Shown here piece after piece: positions 48,259 to 59,535 of a stretch of DNA of 64,000 bases. Made by a program: the position numbers and the translations under genes. The DNA lies in the NCBI GenBank assembly GCA_037039925.1, contig JAXRKP010000064.1, positions 437,001 through 501,000 of the forward strand. Reading direction: 5' to 3'. Numbering within the stretch: position 1 is the first letter of the stretch; the number at the start of each line of letters is the position of its first letter. Source of the DNA: Doris montereyensis. Its lineage: Eukaryota; Mollusca; Gastropoda; Nudibranchia; Dorididae. The notes below the pieces were generated by a model. The model made no database searches. It was not told the DNA's origin and saw only the letters and a list, made by a program, of their open reading frames with translations.

Positions 48259-51200
48259 ATGTATTATGTAAAGTTAAGTAAACTGCCTTGTGAAGAGGAT
48301 ATGACCCACGAGTTCAAAGGTCATAGGAATATTTGCACGGAAGAGATGCCAAAATGGTCACAGGCAACAAAAACAGAGAAGGCTAGCCGCAAACCCATAT
48401 CTAGGTAATATTTTGATATTGTTTGATTGACTTTTGTGGGGAGGTGGGGGGAGTATGTATTTGGTTTTGTTTGCAGAAAGTAGGAATTGTTTTTGTTGTG
48501 CGTGGAAAGACCCTTGAGGAGAAAAGATTCTTTAACTTTAAATATGTTTTGATGTAGAGACATGTTTTGTAAACTTGAAGTGAAAATATGTTTCCAGGAG
48601 AAAAGTCTTTCTCATTTAAAAAATCCCCAATGAAATTATGCGAACTCGGGACCTCATGATCCTTAGTCCGTTATCCTAACCGTTCGGCCACCGATGTCGT
48701 ACTTCACACTATAGGAACTGAAATAAGCTCTGGCTCTATGGGCTGTATTGGCCTTGAAGGAACTTTATTTGTTTAATTTTCATAGTCAAGAGTAATTCAC
48801 CATCACTGAAAAGGCAGAAAAACCAGTTAAAACCATTGCTGGCCTTCTGACCAAGTTCTTAAAAGGTGGGGGGGGGGGGGATGTGGGAGGTCATGGGCGA
48901 TGAGAGATTTGAAAACAATTACAATCATGATTATTTTGGATTAGATATATTTAAAAATATTTTTTCATGTTATCATGGACACCCATGTTCTATATTTTTG
49001 TTTTCTTTTGTATTCTCTAGAAATTTGTGTGGTTTCCTCAATACAGGCCGAGGTGGCACAGTTTATTGTGGAGTGGCAGATGACGGAACTGTTCATGGAC
49101 TCAAACTCAGTCAGTATCAGGTATTGCAAGCAACTTTACAATTTACACTACACATACTACTAATATACTATATATATATGAACTGGATGGGTATAAAGAT
49201 GAGTTTAAGGATCTGAATGATATCAACTGTGCACACCATACGCCCTGATTGGTTGGATATGAAGATGAGTTTAAGGATTTGAATGATATCAACTCTGTAC
49301 ACCATACGCCCTGATTGGTTGAATGTAAAGATGAGTTTAAGGATCTGAATGATATCAACTGTGCACACCATACGCCCTGATTAGTTGGATGTGAAGATGA
49401 GTTTAAGGATCTGAATGATATCAACTCTGTACACCATACCTAGATTGGTTGAATGTGAAGATGAGTTTAAGGATCTGAATGATATCAACTGTGCACACCA
49501 TACGCCCTGATTAGTTGGATGTGAAGATGAGTTCAATGGTATGAATAGTTGCAACTCTATACACACACTTCATGACCTGGATGGATGTATAGATTATTTT
49601 AATGGACTTAATATAGTAGTCATTGGATAAAATTGCACGTTTTTGCACAAATGCATGCTGATGGTGGATGACCAAATTTATTTCTATTTAAGAAGTATCC
49701 GTAAAATGTACAGTAGAGCTCACTTGCATCGGCGTTGCTTGAATGGGACTTTCTAGAATACCCTGATTTTTGCTCTTTTCAAACAATCGAGAAGAAGAAA
49801 AGGCCTGGCTAAAACGGTGTTTAATGACTCCTTACACGGCTACAATGGCACTTCTCACGATGCGCCAGTGGTGTGACTCTAAGACGAGTCATCCCTGCTT
49901 GTGGTTAGGTGTCAATCAATGAAACACGCACGGGTTAGCCTCAGACCTTGAGTGAGCATTGGGGCTCGGTGGTCCAAAGGCAAGGTGTCAGCCTCTCACC
50001 AAAAGGTTGTGGGTTCAAGCCTTGACAGCGTAACAATTTTCTTGATTAAAACCTATCCCCCCTAGTCCAGATAGGTGGATTGACATCTTGTCCCATAGGA
50101 GACAGACAATAAAAAGGAGTTCCCCTGTGGAAACCATAACACTCTGTGCAAGTTAAAGATCCCTTAGCTGCTTAAAAGACAGTCTGGGCAACATTAAAAA
50201 TCCTACCAACACCCTCGAGATCACCTTCGATTTGGGGAAAATTAAAAATGCTACCAAAACCCTCGAGATCACCTTAAATGTGTGTAAAATTAAAATTAAT
50301 ATTACTCTCCATTAGGAGTGTCAAAGACAGAAAAACAATGGGCCAGTGATTTTTCTATCACCCGGCTGTTAACCTTGACCTTGAACTAGATCTAGCTGAC
50401 TGGTTTCACACGACATTGATTTCTTTTCTTTCATCAACAGAAAATTGCCGTTTAATTTGAGACAACAACAATCTCTCAACTGATCAAAGTTTATAATGAG
50501 GGTTGAACATGGCCCCTATCACCCGCCTGTTTACATTGACATTGAACTAGATCTAGCTGATTGGTTTGACATGGCGCATTGATGTCTCTACCTTCACCAA
50601 AAAAAAATGAGTGTTTAATTTGAGATGAATGATAATCTCTCAGTTAATTAAAGTTCATAATGATAAGGGGTTTAATAATACAAATTTTGACCTATATTGG
50701 ACTATACCATGCCTCAGAGCCCTCTCAAGGTTGGACATTTCCTTCTGTCCGATAGTCCAATAAAGGTCAAAATTTGCCTAATCATTGAATGAGGGCTGTG
50801 CAACGGTGTGTGAACTGTCATGCCCATACGGTTGTGTGCTTGATTTCCATTGAATCTCTTCAACTTTAAACTAACAGCAGTCTTAGACGTCACAACAATT
50901 GTTCTATTTAGTTTTTTTAATTGTCTTTTTATTTGATCAGAGAGATCATGTGGTTGGAACTATTCAAGATCTTATGTCTCGATACACTCCCCCTGTGCCA
51001 TCGTACAGATATAAGATTAAGTTTGTTCCTGTTTTCAGCGCTTTGTTAACTAAAGAACAACGGGATGAAATGCTGATTTACAAGCCAAGGTGAGTAAAGT
51101 AAGTCCCATACTCAAAGTTCAGCTTAAGGTAAGCAGGAGTAAAGTAAGTCCCATACTCAAAGTTCAGCTTAAGGTAATCAGGAGTAAAGTAAGTCCCATA

Positions 51201-54200
51201 CTCAAAGTTCAGCTTAAGGTAATCAGGAGTAAAGTAAGTCCCATACTCAAAGTTCAGCTTAAGGGTAAGCAGGAGTAAAGTAAGTCCCATACTCAAAGTT
51301 CAGCTTAAGGTAAGCAGGAGTAAAGTAAGTCCCATACTCAAAGTTCAGCTTAAGGTAAGCAGGTAATCAGGAGTAAAGTAAGTCCCATACTCAAAGTTCA
51401 GCTTAAGGTAAGCAGGAGTAAAGTAAGTCCCATACTCAGAGTTCAGCTTAAGGTGAGCAGGAGTAAAGTAAGTCCCATACTCAGAGTTTAGCTTAGGGTA
51501 AGCAGGAGTAAAGTAAGTCCCATACTCAGAGTTCAGTTTAGGGTAAGCAGGAGTAAAGTTCTGATCTTTCTTGGCCTATGGCATAATGTGGTAGTTTGCC
51601 ATTGTTTTCCCCACCGCCTTTATTTTGGCCGAGTCTAAATAGACCTAGCTACGCATTTCACTGCTGGATTGACAGGACGGTCAGAAAAACAGAACAATAA
51701 TAATAATAATACTTTATTCATCCCATCAGGGGAATTTGGTTAGAAGGGCCAAGGTAAGGAATGTTCATCAAATTGAAGGTCATGTATCTCACTTTTCTTG
51801 TAGATGCTAGATTTCTAGATCTGTAATGCTGCCTTTGTCCGTGACAAAAGCAAGGACGAGAAGTAAATGTTGAAGCCACATATGAACAAAGACAGGGCAA
51901 TAACCTGAGAATACACAGAAAGAAACTTTGGGCGCCAGACAGAATCGAACTCAAGACCTCTGCGTTGGCACTCATCGCCTTGTGAATAGAGAGCACACTA
52001 CAAACTGCTCAAGGAGTACAGTTGGAAGGTTCTTGTTATGCCACTTTCTTCACTGTTTTGCCTTTGTCTTTGATTGGCTGGCCGACTGATGCCAAGCCAA
52101 TGCGTAGGTCAAGGCTGAATCTAGACAGACACATTTATTTCTGCCAGGCATGTATGTCAACTTAACTGGAACTTCCATTAAACCCAAAAAAAAAAAAAAA
52201 ATACAATGATCCTGTTGATATTAGTTTAGGAGTTGTCTAGTGCATGTGTGTATGTATAAACTTGGAGTATATCTAATGCTTGATTTTAAGTGTGAAAATT
52301 TCTTGCAATTTCTCAATTAGGAATAAACTTGGTAATTATACACTTTAGTGAAGTAAAATAAAATGGGATAAATTTGTACTTGTTGTTGGTATCGACTTAG
52401 ATAAAGAATAATTCAATTATAATTATAACCAGTTTGAAAATTTTAACGGTAAAAGACACCATTCGTTGATAACAAGTTTGAAATTTTGTATTTTAGTGAT
52501 TACATTGACCAGGAAGAGAGACAGCTTAAAGCATATTTACCGCACGCCTGACTACTGTTGGTGTGACAAGGATGCTGCCGCTCAGTTTCAAAATGTAAGG
52601 AAAGGTTAAAGGGGTCATTTCAATAGTATGCCTAAGTCACACTTACGTCATTTAGAGAAAATGTCAAAAACCATGGACTTTGGCATTGTTGGCTTTAGGA
52701 ATTCCAAATTTCAAACGGCTATAAACGTGATCATCATATCATTTTCACACTTTTCAGGAAGCATGACATCCATTTTTTCCCTAGGATTATGTCTCTGTCT
52801 CGTTTTTCATGAAAATGGATATAGGCACGCTATTGAAATGACCCCTTCAAGTGTTTTGAATCTTTCTTACTTCTTTTTATTTGATTTGATTTTACCCACA
52901 TCCACAACTAAGGTGATATCGGGGTTTTGGTAGAATTAAAAATTTTGCCCGGGCTCCCCTGTAAAAAGCCAAGAGATCTTCAACGTGCACAGAGTGTTGT
53001 GATAGTGATATGCACAAGGGACCTCTTTTTTATTGTCCGTCTCCGATGGGACTAGGTGTCAATCTACCTACCTGGACCAGGGGGGTAGATTTTACTCCCC
53101 AAAAAAACTTGAGAAAATGTTTCAACCGCCGTCTGGGCTTGAACCCACTACCTTTTGGTTGAGAGGCCAACATCTTGCCTCAGGATTACTCAGTCCCCTG
53201 AAACTTTCTTACATGTATATACTAAGGTTCCTATTATAAATTCATAGCTGCCAACCAGTACGAAAATAACATATTTAGTACGTTTTTTTTTTGGGCTAGA
53301 GTCTGCAGGTCTGTATTTGCCTTCAAAAGTATGTATGTGAAGATTAACTGAATGTTTAAAAAGAAACCCCAAGTTGCTCCCGTAAAAGCGTTGTTAGCTC
53401 GGTTGGTAGCACGCTTTCTTTTCATGGCGAGGCGATGGGTGCCGACGCAGAGGCTGCGCGTTCGATCCCCATGGTAGTCAGGTTTTTTTTCTGTCTATTC
53501 CATTCCTTGTATTTGTCTCCTCTTTGTTCCTAGAATTTCAAATAATATTTTTGTTTGAAAAACACAAATATTTTTAAAAATTAATTTATAATAGGAACTT
53601 TGGTATGCCTCCTGTAAACGTCTCTTTATTTAGGAACTTGTGATGATACGGTAAACAAATTTTGTTAATAAACTTTGGTATACATGCTGTAAATGTCTCT
53701 TTATCAAAGAACTTTTGATAATACTGTAAACGTCTCTTCATTCATGAACTTTGGTATACATACTGTAAATGTCTCTTTATTCAGGAACTCTGGTAAACAT
53801 ACTGTAAATGTCTGTTTATTCAGGACCTTTGGTATACATACTGTAAATGTCTCTTTATTTATCACTTTATTTATGCTTTAGTATACATACTATAAATGTA
53901 ACTTTATTCATTAACTTTGGTATACATACTGTAAACGTGACTTTATTCAGGAATCTCTCAGGAACTCTGGTATACATACTGTAAACGTCACTTCATTCAG
54001 ATACCTACTGTACATGATAATGATAAGGACTTTGTACATGATAAGGACTTTGGTATACATACTGTAAACGTCTCTTTATACTTTATTCAGAAAGTTTTTA
54101 TATTTTACATATGCTGTGAATGTCTCTCTTTTCAGGAAGTTTTGATATCAGACTATATAGTGGAACTCACCATACTGCCGTGGGATGCTGACAGCCCAGA

Positions 54201-55409
54201 AAATAAAGGCCTGGGAACCATGTTCAACCTCCATCCAATTCATCAAAACGAACAAGGTCACATCTTTTTTCGTAATCAAGCCAGTCTTTGCCAGGTGAGA
54301 AGTTATCCAATCCAGTTCATGCGGCCGGTTGTAATATGGTGTCACCAGTGGCACCTTCCTCTTTCCTGTCCCTTTGTCACACAACTGTCAATCTTGCCGC
54401 TTCCTCTTAGTTCAATCACCCCAAGATTATGGCGTGTAATATGGGGAGAAATTTTGCAACTACCCAGGGATGGCTAGAGGGCTGAGGGTACTCGGTTGTC
54501 CAGAGGCAAGGTGTCAGCTTTACAACAAAAAGGTTGTGAGATTGTGAGTTTGTGCCCGGACGGGTTAACAAATTTTCTTGAGTTAGGTCCAGGAAGGTAG
54601 ATCAACACCTACTCACATCGGAGACAGACGATAAACAGGAAGTCCCTTGTGTAGATAACACTCTGTGCACGTTAAAGATCTCTACCAAAAATCCCAAGAT
54701 CGCCTTAGTTGTGGATGTGGGTAAAATCATAGTCAAATTAAATCTGAAGGTAGAATTTCAAAACAAACTAAACCAAACCAAAGAAAAAGTATGTCGGCTG
54801 TATACAGTACTGTAATTCTCTTATCAGCTTGCAGTAATATAAAATTTGAAATGAAATTTCTGTTTTTCTTCACTCTGTTGTACCTCTTAGACCTGACCAA
54901 TTGAAAACTGCTGAGAGTTTAAGCTTGTTTTTAAAACAAACAAATCTTTGGAAATTGTTATCACAGATACAAAAATCGTTTAAACAGCTTCCGTTCATAA
55001 TGTAAGTGGGGAAATGAGCTTTTCTAAATATGACTAAATTTGTAATTCCTGGATAAAATATTTCTTATAGAAATTGGTATTATTGTACATACCGATACAA
55101 GAAATAAATGTTTAGTAAATTCACTAAAATCTTATAAATATTAGATATACAAGAAATAAAGTAAATTCACTAAATCGAAAATAAGACTAATAAGAGTGTA
55201 AAACTGAGAATAAGAGTTTAAGGCTAAGGATAGTATGATTTAAACAAAAAATTCATTAGAGTTTTTTATTGGAGGTGGGAACAAATGAATTTTTATATCT
55301 TTCTGTTCTTTGTTTTCTTTGTTCAAGGGAAGGTCTTTTATTGTAATATTTCATGCCTTTTTTAATAACATTTGCAGAGTACAGTTCGTCAAATGTCAAA
55401 TTAATATTA

Positions 55410-55469
<60 letters not shown>

Positions 55470-58165
55470 GTGTAAGAAATGAATAGAGAAAAGGCTCCTT
55501 CACGCGTGTCGGTCTCGACAGCCAGCAGTCTACAGCTCTTGACCGCATACAATCATACATGTCGCCTTTGGCAGGAGAGAGTGAGTCAACTTAGCTCTCT
55601 TCATTTTGTTTCACTATAATGTGTTGTTTTTTTTTCTCTCTCCCGCCAGTATACGTTACAGGAAGTTGCAAACTTGACACGTTTTGAAGTAAGAAAAAGA
55701 AAAGAGGAAATAACAAGACGGTGAGCTCTTTTACTCTTTTGTATTTGAAGGTACCAACCCTAAAAAGGTACAGCTAGGGGCATAGAAATTGAGATTTTTC
55801 AGTTTTAGCTGTTTTGGTTTTTGTTGGTTTTTTTTTTACATTATTATTTTGTTGGGTGTGGGGGGGTGGTAGGTTTAATCTTACTATTGCTATTTTGTTA
55901 GGTTTTTAAAATTTAATTTGTCTTGTGTTTTTTTAATTATTATTATTTTTTTTAAAAATTTTATATTATTATTTTGTTGGTTTTTTCATTTTTCTTGAAA
56001 AATTATTATTAGAGCTATTACTTTGTTGTTTTTAAACAAATATTATATTGTTGTTTTTTTAAATGTTACTGTTTTGTTTTTTATGTTATTATGTTGTTGG
56101 TTTTTTAATGTTACTATTTTGGGGTTTTTATGTTATTATTTTGTTGGTTTTTTTATATTATTATGTTGTTTTTTGTTATTAAATATATTATTTTGTTTTT
56201 ATTAAAAAAATATTATTTGTTGTTGGTTTTTTTAATGTTACTATTTTTGGGGGAATTTTAATTTTTATTTTGTTTATTTAAAAAAAAATTCCGTTCTTTT
56301 GGGTATTTTTTTTATAATAAGCTCAGGCTCCATGGACGGTAATGGTCTTAAAGGAATTTTACTTTTACATAGAGGAGAATGTGCTGTATAGGGCAACAGA
56401 GATAATACTAATGCATCTAGCTCACCTCCACTCTCTTAAAAAGCTCATAAATGGCTGTCTTATGCGAACCTCATCAATTGTCTATCCTCCATTGTGGGCA
56501 GCACTAATGATTTCAATTACACTACAGTAGTCATCTTGGTAACATGAAAATGTGCGATGAGTTAGCCTTGGTGGCACTGACTATCTTGACGGGCTGTGTT
56601 TTTGCCCTTAAAACCAGTCGTGGGTACTTGGTAGGGGTTACTGGTAGGTTCTGCTTCTTTCCTTTACTCTACAGGGGCTCGGTAATCTAGAGGCAAGGTG
56701 TCGGCCTCTCAACCAAAAGCTAGTGGGTTCAAGCCCCGCCAACGATTGAAACAGTTTCTCGAGTTTTTTCGAGCAAAATCTACACCCCTGGTCCAGGTGG
56801 TGTATCGATGCCTAGTCCCATCGGAGATGGACGATAAAAAGGAGGTCCTATGTGCAGATCACAACACTCTGTGCACGTTAAAGATCCCTTGGCTGTTTAC
56901 AGGGCAGTCTGGGCAAAATTAAAAATCCTACCAAAAATTCCAAGATCATCTTAGTTGTGGATGTGGTTAAATCAAATCAAATCAAAATTACTCTTCCACA
57001 TGTCTGTAATCTTGCTGTTTCCTTCCTCTGAATTCACCCTGAGATCAACGCATATGGTGGATTGGATAAAGCTCTATACACATACAAACAAACCAACCTT
57101 GAGACCCGTCAACGTTTCAGCGTTGATCCTTCACACCTTAACTCTAAACTCCTACTTCTTTCCTTTCGCTCTTTTTCATGTCTTTCATCTTGCTATTTCC
57201 TCCTCTGAATTCACCCTGAGATCACCGCATATGGTTGTTTGTGTGGGCTTCAATGAAATAAACAATCAAGCAAAGTTTGAGACTAATCAACTCGAAGTTG
57301 AGGAGAGGTATTAATGCAGTGGAGCTGTCACTCTTTAACTCTTTAGATTTCTACACCCTTCTTCTTTCCTTTGCTTTTTTCGCATGTCTTTCACCTTGCT
57401 GTTTGCTCTAAATTCATCCTGAGATCACCTTGTATGGTGGACAGGCTAAATGCAATGAAACAAAACAGACATATACATGTAATTTGAAAACGTCAGACAC
57501 GACAACATGCCATTGCCAGATGCGAACGTTAAACCTAAAGCCAGGCATGTCCTTACCTCTGTCATGAGCCTTAAATGGATGGTTAGCAGGCCCTGCCAAT
57601 ACTGGTAGGTCCTACCTCTTTCTTTTCATTCTTTCGGTTATCTTTAATAGTCTTCCTGCTGTTTCGTCTTTCTCAATTCACACTGACAGCACCACTTATG
57701 TGGTAGTGGGTAAATTTGGATAATTCAAATTGAATATGAGCCCTAAGGTTGATGTCTTCAACCTGCTTTCTGTGTGTAGACTGTGTCCATTCACTTACTG
57801 TTGTCCTGTTGCCCATTTGCCTTTAAACTTTCTGTACAACTTGCTTCTAATCATCAATAGTGTAGTGGGCGGTTTGCGGGTAGCTCCTTCTTCTTTGCTT
57901 TCACTCCTTTCATTTACATATATATATTTCATCTTGCTCTTTCATTTTCATTCGGCCTGAAATCACTGTGTATGATTGTCGGTCAGGGTAAATTTCAATC
58001 AAACAAACATCAAAATTATATCATTTAACTTCCGTCATGGCGTTTCAATCTTATTTTTATTTCTTCAGGCTCGAAGGTGAGGTGTCTGTGCTCAGGAGAA
58101 GTCTAGCGACTGCTTCAATTTCTAATGGGGGAAGAACTCAACTCCAAAGAAAGACACAAGATTAA
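48259..58165 (+). CDS. SLFNL1: Schlafen-like AlbA_2-domain protein (SLFNL1-like), seven exons
   Basis: Schlafen-like proteins share an AlbA_2 (divergent AAA_4) domain with putative nucleic-acid or nuclease function; the role of SLFNL1 itself is poorly known. Exons: 48259-48404, 49021-49120, 50941-51089, 52497-52594, 54136-54294, 55650-55720, 58069-58165 (stop TAA). Key stretches: MTHEFKGHRNI then RKPISRNLCGFLNTGRGGTV and YCGVADDGTVHGLKLSQYQ across exons 1-2; YRYKIKFVPVF in exon 3; TPDYCWCDKDAAAQFQ in exon 4; EVLISDYIVELTILPWDADS in exon 5; basic RFEVRKRKEEITRR then LEGEVSVLRRSL, a likely short coiled coil, in exons 6-7. About 270 residues; an in-frame TAA at 48214 precedes the ATG at 48259, but an upstream exon joined at the acceptor ending 48243 is possible. 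Exon 4 does not keep frame with exon 3: it needs one base less, near 52528. Exons 3 and 5 abut splice-site minisatellites. Confidence 0.82.
48630..48768. mobile_element. Rearranged SINE family B
   Basis: A minus-orientation head (GGGACCTCATGATCCTTAGT) is followed by a plus-orientation tail (GGCTGTATTGGCCTTGAAGG): an inverted composite in the first SLFNL1-like intron. A lone tail piece also sits at 56315-56345 and a lone plus head at 4600-4680. Confidence 0.6.
49180..49560. repeat. 66-bp minisatellite
   Basis: About 5.5 units with GATGAGTTTAAGGATCTGAA, TGATATCAACTGTGCACACC and ATACGCCCTGATTGGTTG, in the intron 60 bases after SLFNL1-like exon 2. Units alternate GTGCAC and CTGTAC variants, pointing to duplication of a two-unit block. 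Confidence 0.92.
49966..50305 (+). mobile_element. SINE family A copy with duplicated 3' segment
   Basis: In the intron between SLFNL1-like exons 2 and 3. The 3' part AAATTAAAAATGCTACCAAA with CCCTCGAGATCACCTT occurs twice in tandem, lengthening this copy. Confidence 0.8.
51090..51560 (+). repeat. 45-bp minisatellite starting at a splice donor
   Basis: About ten units of GTAAAGTAAGTCCCATACTC + AAAGTTCAGCTTAAGGTAAG + CAGGA. The first unit begins with the authentic donor of SLFNL1-like exon 3 (AAG then GTGAGTAAAGTAAGTCCC). Every unit repeats AAGGTAAGC and AAAGTAAGT, both donor-like. Confidence 0.93.
51830..52020 (-). mobile_element. SINE family E copy
   Basis: Plus strand ACAGAATCGAACTCAAGACC gives the complementary B-box; tail region diverged. 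In the intron between SLFNL1-like exons 3 and 4. Confidence 0.65.
52870..53198 (-). mobile_element. SINE family A copy
   Basis: Antisense to the SLFNL1-like gene, in the intron between exons 4 and 5. Includes CCGATGGGACTAGGTGTCAA and the head complement TTTTGGTTGAGAGGCC. Confidence 0.8.
53388..53530 (+). mobile_element. tRNA-derived SINE family E (reference copy)
   Basis: Head GTTAGCTCGGTTGGTAGCAC (A-box) and GCGTTCGATCCCCATGG (B-box) closely resemble a tRNA gene without a matching acceptor stem, followed by TTTTCTGTCTATTCC and CTTGTATTTGTCTCC. Other copies, minus orientation: 43848-44015, 51830-52020 and 59330-59535. Because its boxes are well preserved this is a young-looking polymerase III family distinct from A and B. 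Confidence 0.78.
53590..54135 (+). repeat. ~39-bp minisatellite ending at a splice acceptor
   Basis: About eleven diverged units of GAACTTTGGTATACATACTG + TAAATGTCTCTTTATTCAG. The last is the real acceptor: TGTGAATGTCTCTCTTTTCAG followed by exon 5 GAAGTTTTGATATC. Most units keep the pyrimidine stretch and an AG. Confidence 0.9.
54481..54745 (+). mobile_element. SINE family A copy
   Basis: In the intron after SLFNL1-like exon 5. Head GGTACTCGGTTGTCCAGAGG, then CACATCGGAGACAGACGATA, ending TTAGTTGTGGATGTGGGTAA. Confidence 0.8.
55405..55470. repeat. (ATT)n microsatellite
   Basis: About 20 ATT units in the intron before SLFNL1-like exon 6. The T-rich DNA at 55790-56300 in the next intron shows loose GTTATTATTTTGTTG repetition. 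Confidence 0.93.
56670..56985 (+). mobile_element. tRNA-derived SINE family A (reference copy)
   Basis: About 300 bp. Starts GGGGCTCGGTAATCTAGAGG with a tRNA-like head and a B-box-like GTGGGTTCAAGCC, continues through a body with TACACCCCTGGTCCAGG, CCCATCGGAGATGGACGATA, GCACGTTAAAGATCCCTTGG and TTAGTTGTGGATGTGG, and ends in a repeated AAATC tail. A polymerase III head plus simple tail defines a SINE. This copy is among the most complete of thirteen in the window; the family is dispersed in both orientations and in introns of all gene neighbourhoods. Confidence 0.85.
56985..58015 (+). repeat. Cluster of dispersed ~150-bp element C, five copies
   Basis: Each copy runs from TACTGGTAGGTCCTACTTCT through TCTTGCTGTTTCCTCTGAAT and CACCCTGAGATCACCGCATA to GGGTAAATTTCAATGAAAC. 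Copies lie near 56985-57075, 57150-57265, 57350-57468, 57590-57722 and 57870-58012, all in plus orientation in the last SLFNL1-like intron. No polymerase III boxes, coding capacity or clear inverted ends; class unknown, possibly a nonautonomous element. Confidence 0.7.
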
Positions 58166-58315
58166 AGCAAGGGTCATCTCCGCCTTAACTACCGTCTCAA
58201 TCGTTATCGCCATTTTTCTCGTTTTTCTTTGCTTGGAATTATTTAATGCAATTTTTTCACATCAGGAAATTTGTCAGTGTCAATCAAAGACCCCTAACAA
58301 ATTTTCATTGGTCAT

Positions 58316-58321
58316 AATAAA
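58316..58321 (+). terminator. Polyadenylation signal of the SLFNL1-like gene
   Basis: AATAAA lies 151 bases past the TAA stop codon, in the expected orientation, followed by a T-rich stretch (GTTTCTTTTTTGTCATCATT). This supports a short 3' UTR. The open frame seen at 58125-58415 overlaps coding end and UTR and is not a separate gene. Confidence 0.5.
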
Positions 58322-58884
58322 GCCATGTTTCTTTTTTGTCATCATTTTGTATGAAAGTGAAAGCCTAAGTGGCAATGTTGAACAACAACAAAATCTCCCA
58401 AAACATAGTGGGTAAGTACGGCAATACTCAGCCGTCCCTTGACACCTTTATATTTCTAGTTAAACGTCACAAAAGATTTGAGGGAGGAGGAGAGAGAGAG
58501 AGGGGGAGGGGGTGGGGTGGGCAGAGCTGTAAACTTTTCAATGGAAATTAGATTTGTGTGTAAATTGTGAACAGTGTAAAGAGGAAATCAATGAAAATCT
58601 ACATGATTGTACAGAACATCATTTCAGAACACGCAAACAGTGGCAATAATGAGATTAATATCCATGTTGTAGTTTTGAAGGTTGCTGTATTTTTCATAAA
58701 ACTTTTATTCATGATAATACATGTACATGTTGAAGATATTATCATAAATATCCTTTTGAAATATAGTTGTTTTGTCTTTCAGTATTTTCACATGTACAGC
58801 TGACAACATTTATAACAGGACTTCTTGAAATACAAAGTTTTTGTACTTAAAACAGTAACAGGGACTTAGTCAAAACTCGATTTA

Positions 58885-59188
58885 CCCATAGTAAAGTTTC
58901 TTCAAGGCCTTTATGGCCCGCAGACCCGGAGTTTATCCAGGTTTCTATAGCCCAAAGCGTATCTGGTGATAGTAATCACCTCTTGAACAGAAACGTTTGT
59001 TTGTTGCAGGTTTTACTCTCAGGTTGTCATTGGTGTCCATTTGCACCTGAGTTGAGTGAGGAAATTGCGTGTTCAATGTCTTTGTCAAAGATCAGGAACG
59101 CAACATCGGACCTAGCATAGGTAGGAATCGAATCCAGGGCCTCATGATCCCAAACCTGGCAATCTAATCACTAGACCACTGGCGCCAC
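58885..59188 (-). mobile_element. SINE family B copy
   Basis: Downstream of the SLFNL1-like gene. CTTCAAGGCCTTTATGGCCC tail end and AATCTAATCACTAGACCACT head complement. Confidence 0.8.
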
Positions 59189-59329
59189 CTTAGTTAATAG
59201 GACTTCTTCACAAGGCGCTAAGATACATGATTGATGAGACAGCATACTATTTTTAGCATGATGTTGCCACCTAGGCTCCTCCAACATGAGTCAAAGTAAA
59301 AGTCTGTACACGCAGCGCCCTACTTTCCT

Positions 59330-59535
59330 CATACTGTGATGTGAGGGAAATGATATTGAATAATATTCAAGCCTCATACTCATAGGAACGAAAATGTGAT
59401 AAATACAAGGAGTAGACAGGAAAAGAATCTTGGCGATTATGGGGATCAAACCCGCGACCTCTGCTTCGGCACCCATCGCCCGCCATGAAAACAATGGGTG
59501 CTGCTACCACTGAGCTAACTACGCTACTCTAAAGA
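59330..59535 (-). mobile_element. SINE family E copy
   Basis: Plus strand shows GGGGATCAAACCCGCGACCT and CACTGAGCTAACTACGCTAC, complement of both polymerase III boxes. Confidence 0.75.

Noticed and set aside
53395..53480. Functional tRNA gene
   Set aside because: A- and B-box words are good, but the flanks do not pair into an acceptor stem and the sequence recurs with a SINE tail.
58125..58415. 96-codon frame with a hydrophobic segment
   Set aside because: It overlaps the last exon and 3' UTR of the SLFNL1-like gene in another frame and passes the polyadenylation signal.
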